Source: Bolinopsis microptera (lineage: Eukaryota; Ctenophora; Tentaculata; Lobata; Bolinopsidae). Taken from it: DNA of 64,000 bases. The notes beneath the pieces were generated by a model, which did not search any database, was not told the DNA's origin, and saw only the letters and a program-made list of their open reading frames with translations. The stretch is from the NCBI RefSeq assembly GCF_026151205.1, contig NC_087082.1, positions 9,868,901 through 9,932,900 on the forward strand. Direction: 5' to 3'. Positions 45,747 through 64,000 of the stretch are shown here, piece after piece. Both the position numbers and the translations under genes were made by a program. Numbering within the stretch: position 1 is the first letter of the stretch; every line of letters starts with the position of its first letter.

Positions 45747-46897
45747 TTCCTCGAGCTATAGTAACTTTACTTAGGGGGTTACTAATACCATTAACCTTGG
45801 GCCGTACTTTTACAATTGAATGTAATTGAAAAGATGTCAATTCCAGCCCTGTTTTTAATCTTTTTCTAGCCACGTGGTGGCGGATGACGAGCCGAGAGTG
45901 GCTCAACCGCCCATGTGGAGATCCTGAGCAGCGCGTTACTCGTCTGCAAGACGTCACGTGACACCACATGACACAACGTGTTATCATGTGAGTTACCAAG
46001 ACAATTTCATCTGCACTCCGTTTTTTACCTGTCAAATAATGACACGCTCAACAGAGCATGAAACAGCTCCACGAGCCCGCTGTCTTAATTCGATCCCCCG
46101 AGTTTTTGGGGCCCCTTGAGAACTGCTCCTCACTGCAACTCTCAACCACGCCTTGCCGGAGCCCATATTTTTAGGAATTACATCGTTTTACAGCACCGTG
46201 CAATAGAGCTATTTTCTCTTGAAATACCGTCACAGTTTTGATTGGAATGTTTGGTAATTGCAGTTCCAGTTCAGCAAACTTCACCCGTTTACTAGCTAAC
46301 GTCAGATTCGTGTTGCTTTTAATCAGAACCAGTGAACCGTGACCAGACTTTATAAGGTCACGTGACATTTGACAAGTGACAGTCAGCCACGTGACATTAC
46401 AACGGCTCTGTCTTCTTACAGTTGTTACTTTTCTTGCTCATCTGTCTCAAGTCTACTCGACAGAGTCACGGGGGCCTACTAGTACTAAACTACTAAGCGG
46501 TGTGTTTCACCCCATCTTTAGCGTGCTGTTTCTTTGCGAAGGTGCCAGATTGTCATGATGGGGCATGCCAGGAAATGATTTTACGATTTTAATTGTAAGT
46601 ACTGGTTGGTAAATGTTTAATAGTTTCTTCCCGACGAAATTGCAGGCTTTTCGTCGAGCAGTGCATAATTTCGATCAAAGTAAGATAAGGTTTTGAATTC
46701 TAACTTAAGATTTGACTAAACTCGACCGATTATTATCAAGTTATTGGTATTATAATTGACAGACCGTATTGACCAGTCCTAGCAACACGTACACCCTCAC
46801 CCTTAGCTTCTAACTTCCATCTAACTTTTTAATCCCAAATTATCAACCACACATCTTGACCATAATGCCACCATCAGATGAGAACTGCTGCTCTCGG

Positions 46898-46927
46898 CCA
46901 ATCAGATCGTTTTAACCGAGACACGTG
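46898..46927 (+). promoter_or_regulatory. CCAAT-N19-CACGTG module
   Basis: CCAAT at 46898 and CACGTG at 46922, spacing 24. Confidence 0.5.
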
Positions 46928-48121
46928 CCCTCAGATACTGGTCACGGGCACAGATAACAACCTCGTTAAAAGAGGACTGAGGTTTTTAATTGTGTCGCTG
47001 CTGATTTAATTTGAGGTCGTGGTAATTGCCCCATAGTGTTAGTTGGGTCCTCCTGCATGTTAGAGATAAGACACGTGCTTTACGCCAGGTCACGTGGTTT
47101 ATTACGTTGTTCATGTGACCATGGTGCGCGGCACGGTTTTGTATGAATTCTGAAAAAGTTTCTCGCAGGTTTAAGTCCCTTTCGTTGAACAACCGTCTAG
47201 GTGTTTCGTTTTTGAACAATTCATACTGCAATCGTCATTCGAACCATTGTTCTTTGGACCAAGGGTGATTGTTCTACTCTCCCGACTTTGCATTTTGCAA
47301 TCAAATTTGTCCTATTTGTTTGTAGAATAGCCTCATTGCACGCCGCACGGCCACGTTGCATCCTGGAAAAAATAAGTGCGAGTTTTATATCATTACTGTA
47401 AGCATGTTTTGCTAGAGAACTCGTCTTTAATTTCCTTAATGAATGGACTCCTCTGTACCGGAGGCAATATTTCAACTGTGTTTTGGATATTGTTACCTTT
47501 TAAGGTTATCACGTGACATATTTGTGATCCAGCGTATCTCGGTTTGTGATTCTCAACACCCGTGAAATTGTTTGCCATCGTTTCCAATTCTCAGCTGGCC
47601 GTGGCTAGGCGGCTACTTTTAGATAAGCTTATTGCCTTTCATCTCTTTTTGTTTACAGTTGTACCGATCTTTTTAATTTCATTTTTGTTTGGAAAATCGG
47701 GAGATCTCATTTCATCGAGTAGTTTTTGTTTACAAATTTTTTGATAGCAATCTGATATCTGATAGGAGCGTCTGATCGTATCGCTGAATATTCTTCTTCC
47801 AGCGAATTTGATGGAGGCTTGAGATAGAATTGAATGTTTCATTGACTTGTATTTTTCATAAAGAATTTGTGTCGTTTCCCCGATACGTACGCTAATCCAA
47901 ATATATTTTGGTTTAAGTTTTCTAATATTTATTTACGTGAAATAGATAAAAAGGAAAACCTTGAATACCATATGTTTTCAAATGCCCATGGATTTCTCGG
48001 AAATTTTCGTTCCCTTAAAAACAATTAGGTAGGTACTTATTTCCCAGATTTCTGCCTGGTTTCAGCTTGTATACTGTATCTTCTAAAAGATTTTTCCATG
48101 CAGAGAGTACATCCCGTAAAC

Positions 48122-48501
48122 ATTAAACAGCCCCACCCCCACTCTTGTAGCCCCCACCCCCACTCTTGTAGCCCCCACCCCACTCTTGTAGCCCCCCCCC
48201 CACTCTTGTAGCCCCCACCCCTACCCCTCCACTCTTGTAGCTCCCCCCAACTCTTGTAGCTCCCCCAACTCTTGTAGCCCCACCCCCCACTCTTGTAGCC
48301 CCCACCCCACTCTTGTAGCCCCACCCCCAACTCTTGTAGCCCCACCCCCCACTCTTGTAGCCCCCACCCCACTCTTGTAGCCCCACCCCCAACTCTTGTA
48401 GCCCCCACCCCACTCTTGTAGCCCCCACCCCACTCTTGTAGCCCCACCCCCAACTCTTGTAGCCCCACCCCCCACTCTTGTAGCCCCACCCCCACTCTTG
48501 A
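48122..48501 (-). repeat. CTCTTGTAGCCCC minisatellite
   Basis: About 19 copies of a 19-21-bp unit, CTCTTGTAGCCCCCACCCCA with varying C runs. The minus-strand frames reading GATRVG/YKSG/LQEWG come from this array and are not genes. The purine strand is G-rich and could form quadruplexes (inference). Confidence 0.95.
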
Positions 48502-57044
<8,543 letters not shown>

Positions 57045-57366
57045 CCTCTCTTTCTGGGTGCACTTGTTATTCTCTCTCTATCTGGGTGCACTTGTTATTA
57101 TCTCTCTTTCTGGGTGCACTTGTTATTATCTCTCTTTCTGGGTGCACTTGTTATTATCTCTCTTTCTGGGTGCACTTGTTATTCTCTCTCTATCTGGGTG
57201 CACTTGTTATTATCTCTCTTTCTGGGTGCACTTGTTATTATCTCTCTTTCTGGGTGCACTTGTTATTATCTCTCTTTCTGGGTGCACTTGTTATTATCTC
57301 TCTTTCTGGGTGCACTTGTTATTATATTTCTTTCTGGGTGCACTTGTTATTATCTCTCTTTCTGGG
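57045..57366 (+). repeat. 28-bp tandem array, eleven copies
   Basis: GGGTGCACTTGTTATT starts at 57056 and recurs every 28 bp to 57336. The rest of the unit is TCTC-rich. Because 28 is not a multiple of three and the unit has no stop, the array is open in all three plus frames and produces three overlapping LSGCTCYY-type ORFs that are artefacts. Confidence 0.97.
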
Positions 57367-58623
57367 TCGTTCTCTCAGTTATCTTGTGTTCTTATCTCTT
57401 ACTTATTTCGTATTTGCTAGTGATTGGCGACTTCCTTTGAAATTCGCATATTATATTGAGGAGAAATCCGCATACATTGATGAGAAATCTGCATATATTG
57501 GGTACTATTATTTAGTCACGCAGTCACGCTCATATACTCAAAACACCGATTTTAATATAACAATATCGCAAACCAACGCTACCTCGAGTTTGTCATTTAT
57601 TCTTAAGGGATCATTTAAATTTAATGTGTTTAACCATGTCTTAAAAACATGCTGACATTTAAATAAATATCTGAAACACTCAGTAGTTTTGTTAAAAACG
57701 AGTTAGCGAAACAGTATGACACCGACCCAATATGGTCCTTCTATCATGGTTACACCTACCCTATTTGGGTAAGAGAGAGATGCTGTTAAAAACGAGTTAG
57801 AGGACCTATCTCTGCTTTGAAAAACTTATTGTTTCCTTGTTAATGTTCGCTCAGTTCCTTTTGTCGATAACGCGCTGTTTTTCTGGTTTGTTGATTCGAG
57901 GTTTAAAAGAGAAGGGGTTCTATGTGGGAGCTAGATCAGCTAAATACTAATAGAGCCACATGGTACTGCGAGAGTCCCTGTATATAATCGCCACTGGTCG
58001 CTCTTTTTGTAATTTGGTGAATTAAAATCAGATCATTATTTGTCCGACTAAGGCTGAAGTCTGCAGGGGATTATAACTTAATTATCGCGTAAAATTAACC
58101 AAAAATTATGAGAATTTGCTCTTAACAATCCGATAAAAATGTCAAAATTAACATTTAATTCCCGTGAATTAGGGACCAGTGCAGCTGGTGACCAGTCTTT
58201 ATATAAACAATCGTGTCTAGTAATAATTTGTTAATCTCTGCCTACCAACTGTAATCCTGGTGGCCTCTATTTAATTCACTCCTCTTTTCACCCCCGCTGT
58301 CTTCTGAATGGTTGGTTTCCATCACGTGGCCTGTTTTCTTCGCTCTCATTGGATATCGCACTTATTTCAATCCGATGTGTTTTTGTATTAGTTTTCCAGC
58401 GGTTCCCACCGTTTAATGTTATAACTTTAAGCTGATTAAAATTCTAATGAAAAACATAATTAAATTGTTAGAATCAGATCAATATCCAGTCTCTAGAATA
58501 TTGTTCTAGATCTACTTCCATATAAGGTATCACTACCTGACCACTTCTTCCATACAAGGTTCGTTTGTACACGTTAATGACCAAATAAGGAAGTAAACTA
58601 GACTGGTTGTTAGTCGGTGAGAT

Positions 58624-58752
58624 ATGGCCAGTACACCGCACGCTGCAGGTGATCCCGGTAAAAATTCATCTAAAATTAAGTTTAACCCGTTAGATCCTGA
58701 GTTGAAGCTACCTGTGCCGGCTGGTCTTTGTTTTTGCGTGTCGGGTCGCTGG
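58624..58752 (+). other. possible first coding exon, unrecognised
   Basis: ATG in GATATGGCC context opens MASTPHAAGDPGKNSSKIKF and continues to a donor-like GCTGG|GTGAGC. A CCAAT/E-box module lies 270-300 bp upstream (58323-58352). This is suggestive only; an overlapping minus-strand frame of 95 codons shows that open frames occur by chance here. Confidence 0.3.
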
Positions 58753-60463
58753 GTGAGCAGGACTATACTGGCCCGTCTTATTCCGGTATTTTGTAATTTG
58801 TTCTGATGTTGTGCCACCACCAGTTAATGGTTCAAATGGTCGTTTTATCCCATGCGTACATATTTAAAACCACTGAAATAAAGGCCTGATTTTATTTTGC
58901 TTCTGAACCACCAGAGATGAAAACCGCTGTCAAAACATAAACGGTGCTCATGCACCGAACACGATCCGAGTCACAGCAAAACCATTTTACACTAAAACCA
59001 CATAACAACCTCATGTGGAAAACTTCTCGCCCGCGGAGAATGACAACACAGTTCACTTACTTTTCCAGAAAATGTAGCTTATTGAATTATCACCACACAC
59101 CCCACACCGCTTATCACGTGTCAACAAACAGTTGCAACAACAACCACCAATACAATCCCTCCATCGCTTTCCCCCTAATTCATTACCAACAAATTAAACC
59201 GATTTCCTGACCTAATTAACTGAACCCTTGGATTTTACTTCACCTGAAATACGCCCTACAAGTTATAACAAACTGTAACATGCCCCCCATTTCTCAGCCG
59301 TTTCTCGAGAGTATTAGTGATATTTTTAATGAACCATGTTTCGATCTGTGCACAACAAAAACTGTCAAACTGTCAGAGTTTATTTGTCAGTGTGGAGTAT
59401 ATAAGTGCCCGGCCTCCCCCTCCAGATAAGTATTATTTCCCTTGTCCAGTTGTCGAAACTAGCTGGGTAATGACTTTAAAACGCGTTTAAGGATTACCAC
59501 GTGCTAGTTTGGGAATGGTTTAAGATCCCAGATTCGAGCTCCACCCTTCGAGCGCTCACTCCTAAGGTTTCACCCTCAAATTTGTAGTTCGTTTCTGGAA
59601 TTACCTGTGATTTTCTCTGCACTGTCACGTTACCACTTTTGAGAGACGTACCATAATGGATCCTGATTTTTCATTGATACCGTGCGCACGTGTGATGCTT
59701 TGCAAAGTTATTTGCATCCTAACTGTTGCTCGATCAGCTTCCCTCTTCACTTTCAATATCTGCTTGCAATGATCTCGACTTTAAAGTCGCCTGCATAATC
59801 ACTTTATAAGTGCTTTTAATCGCAAACTTTTAAACCCATCCACGAAATCTAGAAACCACTCTTCAGTACTATCTACCGCTCTTCAGTACTATCAGTAATT
59901 TCGCTATGTATGAGTCATATCTTTGTAGTAAAAAGTCTAAAAAAAAGATTCTATATCTACTTAAAACATTGCATTGTTTCTGCCATTTGCTTCTTAAGCT
60001 TTTTAAGGGCATACGTTACTACCGCCTCGCGGTAGGGTCGAGATAAAAGTATTATAAAAGTCCTACTATATAAAGAATTTTCAAACCATACAGATCCAAG
60101 TGTGAGAGAAAGAAAAGAATGAGAGTAGTTGATCACGGCTCGCCCTTACAAAAGTTTTTTTAGAAAATAATCTCAAATGCTTGATGATATTTTTCAAATT
60201 TTTTGATGCCGCTGTGAGAAGTGTGTTTTTAAACACGGGCTGAATTTTTCACTAAACAAAATTAACATGACTGGCGCTCGGCACGTTTTTCGTTTGGTAG
60301 GTGATTTCCGTTTTCTATTCTAACCGCCATCGTCAGCAGAACCCGGAACTCCTTGCATACTTGTCCTGCATTTCTGGTAATGTTGGTGGTCAGAGTGCGG
60401 TAGGGCAGCATGCTCTCATTCCTACATTCCCTCCTCATTACACCACATGACATCACCATGGTA

Positions 60464-60492
60464 TGACGTCATGACTACATCCCATGACGTCA
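60464..60492. promoter_or_regulatory. paired CRE sites TGACGTCA
   Basis: Perfect palindromes TGACGTCA at 60464-60471 and 60485-60492, 21 bp apart, about two helical turns. This is the recognition site of CREB/ATF bZIP factors (established). Two perfect sites so close are unlikely by chance. Confidence 0.6.
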
Positions 60493-62339
60493 TCACAGCA
60501 CCTCGTCAGGCAACGAGGGTGCTGCACTTGGGTCAGACCGGAGGTGATGTTTTTGGAGGGTCCGTATCAGGATGTGATAGTCTGGGGTAGTAGACCTCCG
60601 CTAGACCTCCATTAGATCTTAACAACACCCTCTGTAATAGACCCTGTGAGTAGAGTTCCTATGTTCAGGGTCTGGATCAGGAGGAAGATAGTGGTGTACC
60701 TAAGCTACCTTGTAACTGGGGGAGGGTGTGACAGGGTCTGTCTGAACTACAAGCTGACATTGTCCGGCACTAACCCAACTAAATCTCATTATTCTATTGA
60801 ACCAACTCCTTCTTCTCCGACTGATTTTCTCAGCATTTTTGGTTAAATCCCTTCTGATACCCGACACTGATTCACAGCTTGGTCATGTGACTGGTGGAAG
60901 CCAATCAGAAGTCAGTATTCCCGCACGTGCAGCTGCTCCCGACCAATCAGGAAGAGGGAGAGTCTAAAGAGACTGCTTCCATCTAAAAGATTACCTCACC
61001 GCCTCGTGACGAAAGGGCTAATCTTTTCACATGGGTCGGCTAACCAGGGGGTTTTGTGAAATGCAGCAGAATCAGGGTAGTTAGGATTTCATGTCAAATC
61101 TCATCTCCGGGCAACATTAGACAATGGGTGTGGGGTCTATAAACCATCCGATTTTCAGATGTTTAGTCAATGTGATAACCATGTAGTGGACGTGTTAGTT
61201 CAACCATTAACTCAGACTTTAACAGCTGGTATTGTTATCTAACTCGTTCCGGCCACAAGGTGGTAAAGTTGCCTTAAGTTGCTCTTTAACACAAGTTTTA
61301 GGTCCAATTTGGGAGTTGGGTATCCAATTTCCCGTGGCCTAACTCCACAGTTTCACTGCTTGAACTCTTCGCTTAGACCTACTCTAAATACAAATAGTCC
61401 GCAGTATTTTCTGTTACCAGCGTAGTTTGCGATTCATATTTACCTAATTATAATTGCTTTACGCCCGTGCTCCGGTTTTCTTTGAAGCGTTAGCTGGCTG
61501 ATGGTTGACAACAGGAGAATAATGATATTGAGCTGATAGGAGTTCCAGTCAAAGTGCCCCATGTTAAGCGCCCCACCAGCCAGCCCCTTGCACCCTACTG
61601 CCCCCAACTACACCAATAAGACTAAGCTTAATTAAGTACTGATACTGTTAATTCTTCCCCCATGAGATCATGATCTTTTTTGCTGTGAAAATGACGACTT
61701 TCTTTCAGCCTGTTTTCCGTGTTGCAAGTAAAAGTAACTTTGCAGCGGGTGTAAGGTAGTTAAGTTTGTGGGGAGTCAAGCGCTGCTGCACCCTGTTACA
61801 AGTTATCTTGGGACGTAACGTGGTGAAGTGACCACGTGATTTATTAACGACAGATCACGTGAGTCCACAGCTCCGTTATCTCGGTATTGGCCTGGTGAAC
61901 CAAGTGCAGATCGTGGTGCCCAGACCTCTCTCTTCTGACCAACTATTTAATATTTATCTTCTTCACTTTGTCAGCTGTCAAATCCCCGGCCCTCAGATTA
62001 AAAGTTCTGCAAGCCCCTACTTGTAACGGGGTTGACATTGCAATTCATTACGCAGTAGGGTCATGTGGTGTCCCTGTTCAAGAAGATTGACCACACAACC
62101 TCCCTTACTATCCCTCTAATAGCTCGGCTAACTGCACCGTTTTTTGTTAATTATCTTGAATTAGTGCTCTCTGATCCGGTTTTTATTCTCTTGTCACGGG
62201 ACAAGTGCCTTGTTTTTACTGTGCAGCCCTCTCCCCGCATTATTGGAGGAGAAACAATCAGCTCTGCCACGTGACACTCAGACCTTCAACCCTCGTGACT
62301 CGTAATTAGTTAAATTCGGGTCACGTGTCTTGCCCTGAA

Positions 62340-62369
62340 CCAATAGCAGGGCCGGGGTGGTGGCACGTG
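62340..62369 (+). promoter_or_regulatory. CCAAT-N19-CACGTG module
   Basis: CCAAT at 62340 and CACGTG at 62364, spacing 24. More E-boxes lie at about 62268, 62322 and 62606, and another CCAAT at 62381. Confidence 0.5.
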
Positions 62370-62880
62370 CGCCGTGATTACCAATGAGATGGGGACCGTC
62401 AACCAGTTGAGTTTTGGTTGTACTTACAATCTAGTAGTCATGACAACTGACACGTGTGCGAGGTAGCAGGTAACAAACAAGCTAAATTAATTGAAATTTT
62501 AGTCTTGGTAATCATCCGATTCAGCCGATTAGACCTCCACATTTATACCCTCCAATCGCGTGGCTCCTGCGAACCTTGAGAGCCATTCAGAGCTTAGTAC
62601 GCGCCCACGTGCACAGTTCAACCAATGACGGGCACTTAAAAATTAATACTAACGGTCACGCGACAACCAAGAATTTCTACTCAGTTAAAGTACTGCGTTT
62701 TTTACTCGGTCCCTACTTCGTGGTTTTACTTGTTGGGCTCCATATCACCTCTAGGAGCCTCGAAAAGAACATCTGACACAGTAACACTGTGGTGTTAGTC
62801 CACCACTACTACCAACACTATCAGCTCGTACAATACCAGAATCCTTTTGACACAATCAACTTTCGTCACGTCCCTTATAG

Positions 62881-62996
62881 TTATAACACAATCTTATCAC
62901 CACAACACCATCTTATCACCACAACACAATCTTATCACCACAACACAATCATATCACCACAACATAATCTTATCACCACAACACAATCTTATCACC
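62881..62996 (+). repeat. 19-bp tandem array ATCTTATCACCACAACACA
   Basis: About six copies start at 62891, 62910, 62929, 62948, 62967 and 62986. The overlapping frames through it (62789-63080) are repeat artefacts. Confidence 0.95.
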
Positions 62997-63129
62997 AGGA
63001 CATTCTGCCAGTCAAATAAGAATATCCGTGGTGTTTGGGAGCGCAGGAACCTAGTCTTAGCTACAATCATTCTAAGTTGAAGCCAAACTTTCCTCAGAGT
63101 TCCTTAGACAACTCATCCCCTCGAAGTAT

Positions 63130-63429
63130 CTAATATCCCCGAAATAGATCGATGATCTGATCGGTATTTGCATCATCTAAAAGCCCGTCATTCTTGATCA
63201 CAACCCTTCCTTCCTCCTCAAACACATCCTGATTAGAATGTAACGACTTCCTCACCGCGGGGTGGTGCTCATCAGGTGACCCTGTAGTGGGTGTCCCTGC
63301 CTGACCAGGGTCTAGACCTGTCTCGTGAAACAGTGTGTCTGGGCTGGTATCATTGTTACCACATGAACACCACCCTAAGGTCGAAACAATGTAGTGATTT
63401 GACAGGTTTCCAGTTGGATCACTTGGCAT
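63130..63429 (-). CDS. coding-looking 99-residue ORF or 3' exon, unrecognised
   Basis: Frame from ATG (MPSDPTGNLSNHYIV) to TAG. The middle has a WCSCGNND segment, then a PTTGSPDEHHP linker, and the C terminus is acidic (NQDVFEEEGRVVIK, then DQIIDLF). The codon mix is varied and the text is non-repetitive, unlike the shadows around it. An in-frame stop lies 12 bases upstream of the ATG, so the ATG is the start, or an acceptor such as AAACAG| at about 63436 joins it to an upstream exon. The start context is duplicated: GATATCATGTCAAGTGA and GATACCATGCCAAGTGA lie about 30 bp apart, in different frames. No signal peptide or membrane segment. No family recognised. Confidence 0.45.
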   Translation of the reverse strand: MPSDPTGNLSNHYIVSTLGWCSCGNNDTSPDTLFHETGLDPGQAGTPTTGSPDEHHPAVRKSLHSNQDVFEEEGRVVIKNDGLLDDANTDQIIDLFRGY

Positions 63430-63435
63430 GGTATC

Positions 63436-64000
63436 TGTTTAGGTGGTTCACTTGACATGATATCTGTCAAATGCCTCATGTGCAATTAACATGCAGATCT
63501 TATTATTACCCTCGAGATACCTTTGCGGAGTTATGTATTGTCTTATCAACGAACCCGATAAATATAATTTTCCCTCTTTTCATCCTTAATTCTGTGATTT
63601 TCGATTACAAATCGACTTGCTTTCCGTCCGTCTCTCAGTTACTCATGTTACGTTATCCATTATTTAGTGATGCGTATTATGATAACCAACCCAGCGACTA
63701 CAATCAATAGTTTTACTGGTTACCATGACAACAAGATCCCACCATCAATCTGTCACGATGTCATTTTTAACGTTTAACGAGCGCGCTTAGGAAATATATT
63801 TTTAATTAATGATTATACTCATCAACCATTAGTTTCCAGCCATCCTATTGGCTCATCTCCGCCCACGAGTTGTCAACAAACGCTGCTGGTTGGCTCTCCC
63901 GGGTCATGTGACCCGCTGTCGAGCTCCGGATTGGCGTGACGATTTGTCTGGTGAAAACCATGTTTCAGTTTACGCAACAAATTGATTTCCTGATCCAACC
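63436..64000. other. unannotated right edge
   Basis: Contains CCAAT-type words (ATTGG at about 63848 and 63930) and GTCATGTGAC near 63904, similar in style to the E-box modules. No gene recognised. Confidence 0.3.

Larger units (their letters stand above)
42592..48121. other. CACGTG-rich non-coding stretch, no gene recognised
   Basis: Contains about fourteen CACGTG sites, including the spaced CCAAT modules at 43408, 44286, 45698-45746 and 46898. The minus-strand frames here (for example 45697-46035 and 46986-47475) overlap these motifs and have no recognisable domains. Confidence 0.4.
57370..62880. other. CACGTG-rich non-coding stretch, no gene recognised
   Basis: Modules lie at 58323-58352 and 60901-60929, with a paired CRE at 60464-60492. 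Small duplications occur at 57697 and 57783 (GTTAAAAACGAGTTAG) and at 59864-59895 (CTCTTCAGTACTATC twice). An ATG frame at 58624 (MASTPHAAGDPGKNSS) ends near a possible donor, GCTGG|GTGAGC, at about 58752 and could be a first exon. A frame at 60646-60846 is unrecognised. Confidence 0.4.

Noticed and set aside
45697-46035. 112-residue minus-strand ORF
   Set aside because: It overlaps several CACGTG/CCAAT modules, has no recognisable domain or splice signal, and shows no coding texture clear of the motifs.
57058-57440. Membrane-like LSGCTCYY repeats in three frames
   Set aside because: The 28-bp tandem unit has no stop in any plus frame, so the repeated hydrophobic text is an artefact.
62789-63080. 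His/Tyr/Thr-rich ORFs
   Set aside because: Reading frames through the 19-bp ATCTTATCACCACAACACA array.

Overview
The window looks like repeat-rich nuclear DNA of an animal, most likely an invertebrate. It is AT-rich. It holds decayed CR1-like retrotransposons with a PHD-finger/esterase ORF1, an RTE-like reverse transcriptase, many non-autonomous terminal-inverted-repeat (TIR) elements, minisatellites, and exon-like pieces bounded by GT/AG splice signals. I see no prokaryotic organisation, no rRNA or tRNA, and no complete protein-coding gene. I cannot name the species. All homology calls are from reading motifs, without any search.

1-31 kb is a graveyard of mobile DNA. It starts with a 1.9-kb imperfect palindrome. 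Next is a 4.5-kb TIR element (3155-7679, 4-bp target duplication) holding a second TIR element (3778-6695) that carries 2.4 kb of purine-rich minisatellite. A 1.5-kb TIR element follows (8365-9901), filled with copies of a 16-bp motif in both orientations. Then come a minus-strand CR1-like copy with a large internal deletion (about 11.33-13.88 kb), a plus-strand CR1-like reverse-transcriptase (RT) fragment cut at a (TA)n tract (15.8-17.0 kb), and an ORF1 pseudogene (23.4-25.3 kb). Three hAT-like miniature elements of shrinking size lie at 14.5, 20.6 and 28.1 kb, and an 85-bp insertion with an 8-bp target duplication at 19.3 kb. A 766-bp mariner-like element with TA duplication lies at 21.0-21.8 kb, a minus-strand RTE fragment at 21.9-23.0 kb, and another TIR element at 30.35-30.93 kb. 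Exon-like pieces with splice signals (10.57, 17.6, 27.6, 28.0 and 28.6 kb) suggest that one or more split genes run through this region on the plus strand.

31-64 kb is different. I found almost no recognisable transposon in it. It is packed with the E-box palindrome CACGTG (about 50 by eye, against 2 in the first 31 kb), often next to CCAAT boxes. The spacing is strikingly rigid: CCAAT-N19-CACGTG in one orientation and ATTGG-N11-CACGTG in the other. A TATA-like 15-mer, TTTATAAAGGAGCAG, also recurs on both strands. This block also holds several tandem arrays (43-bp satellite at 42.2 kb, about 20-bp array at 48.1 kb, (GA)n at 50.6 kb, 28-bp array at 57.0 kb, 19-bp array at 62.9 kb). Near the right edge is a coding-looking minus-strand ORF (63130-63429).

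The strongest candidates for something undescribed are the two TIR elements with dense, bidirectional internal motif arrays, and the CCAAT/E-box spacing grammar of the right half.
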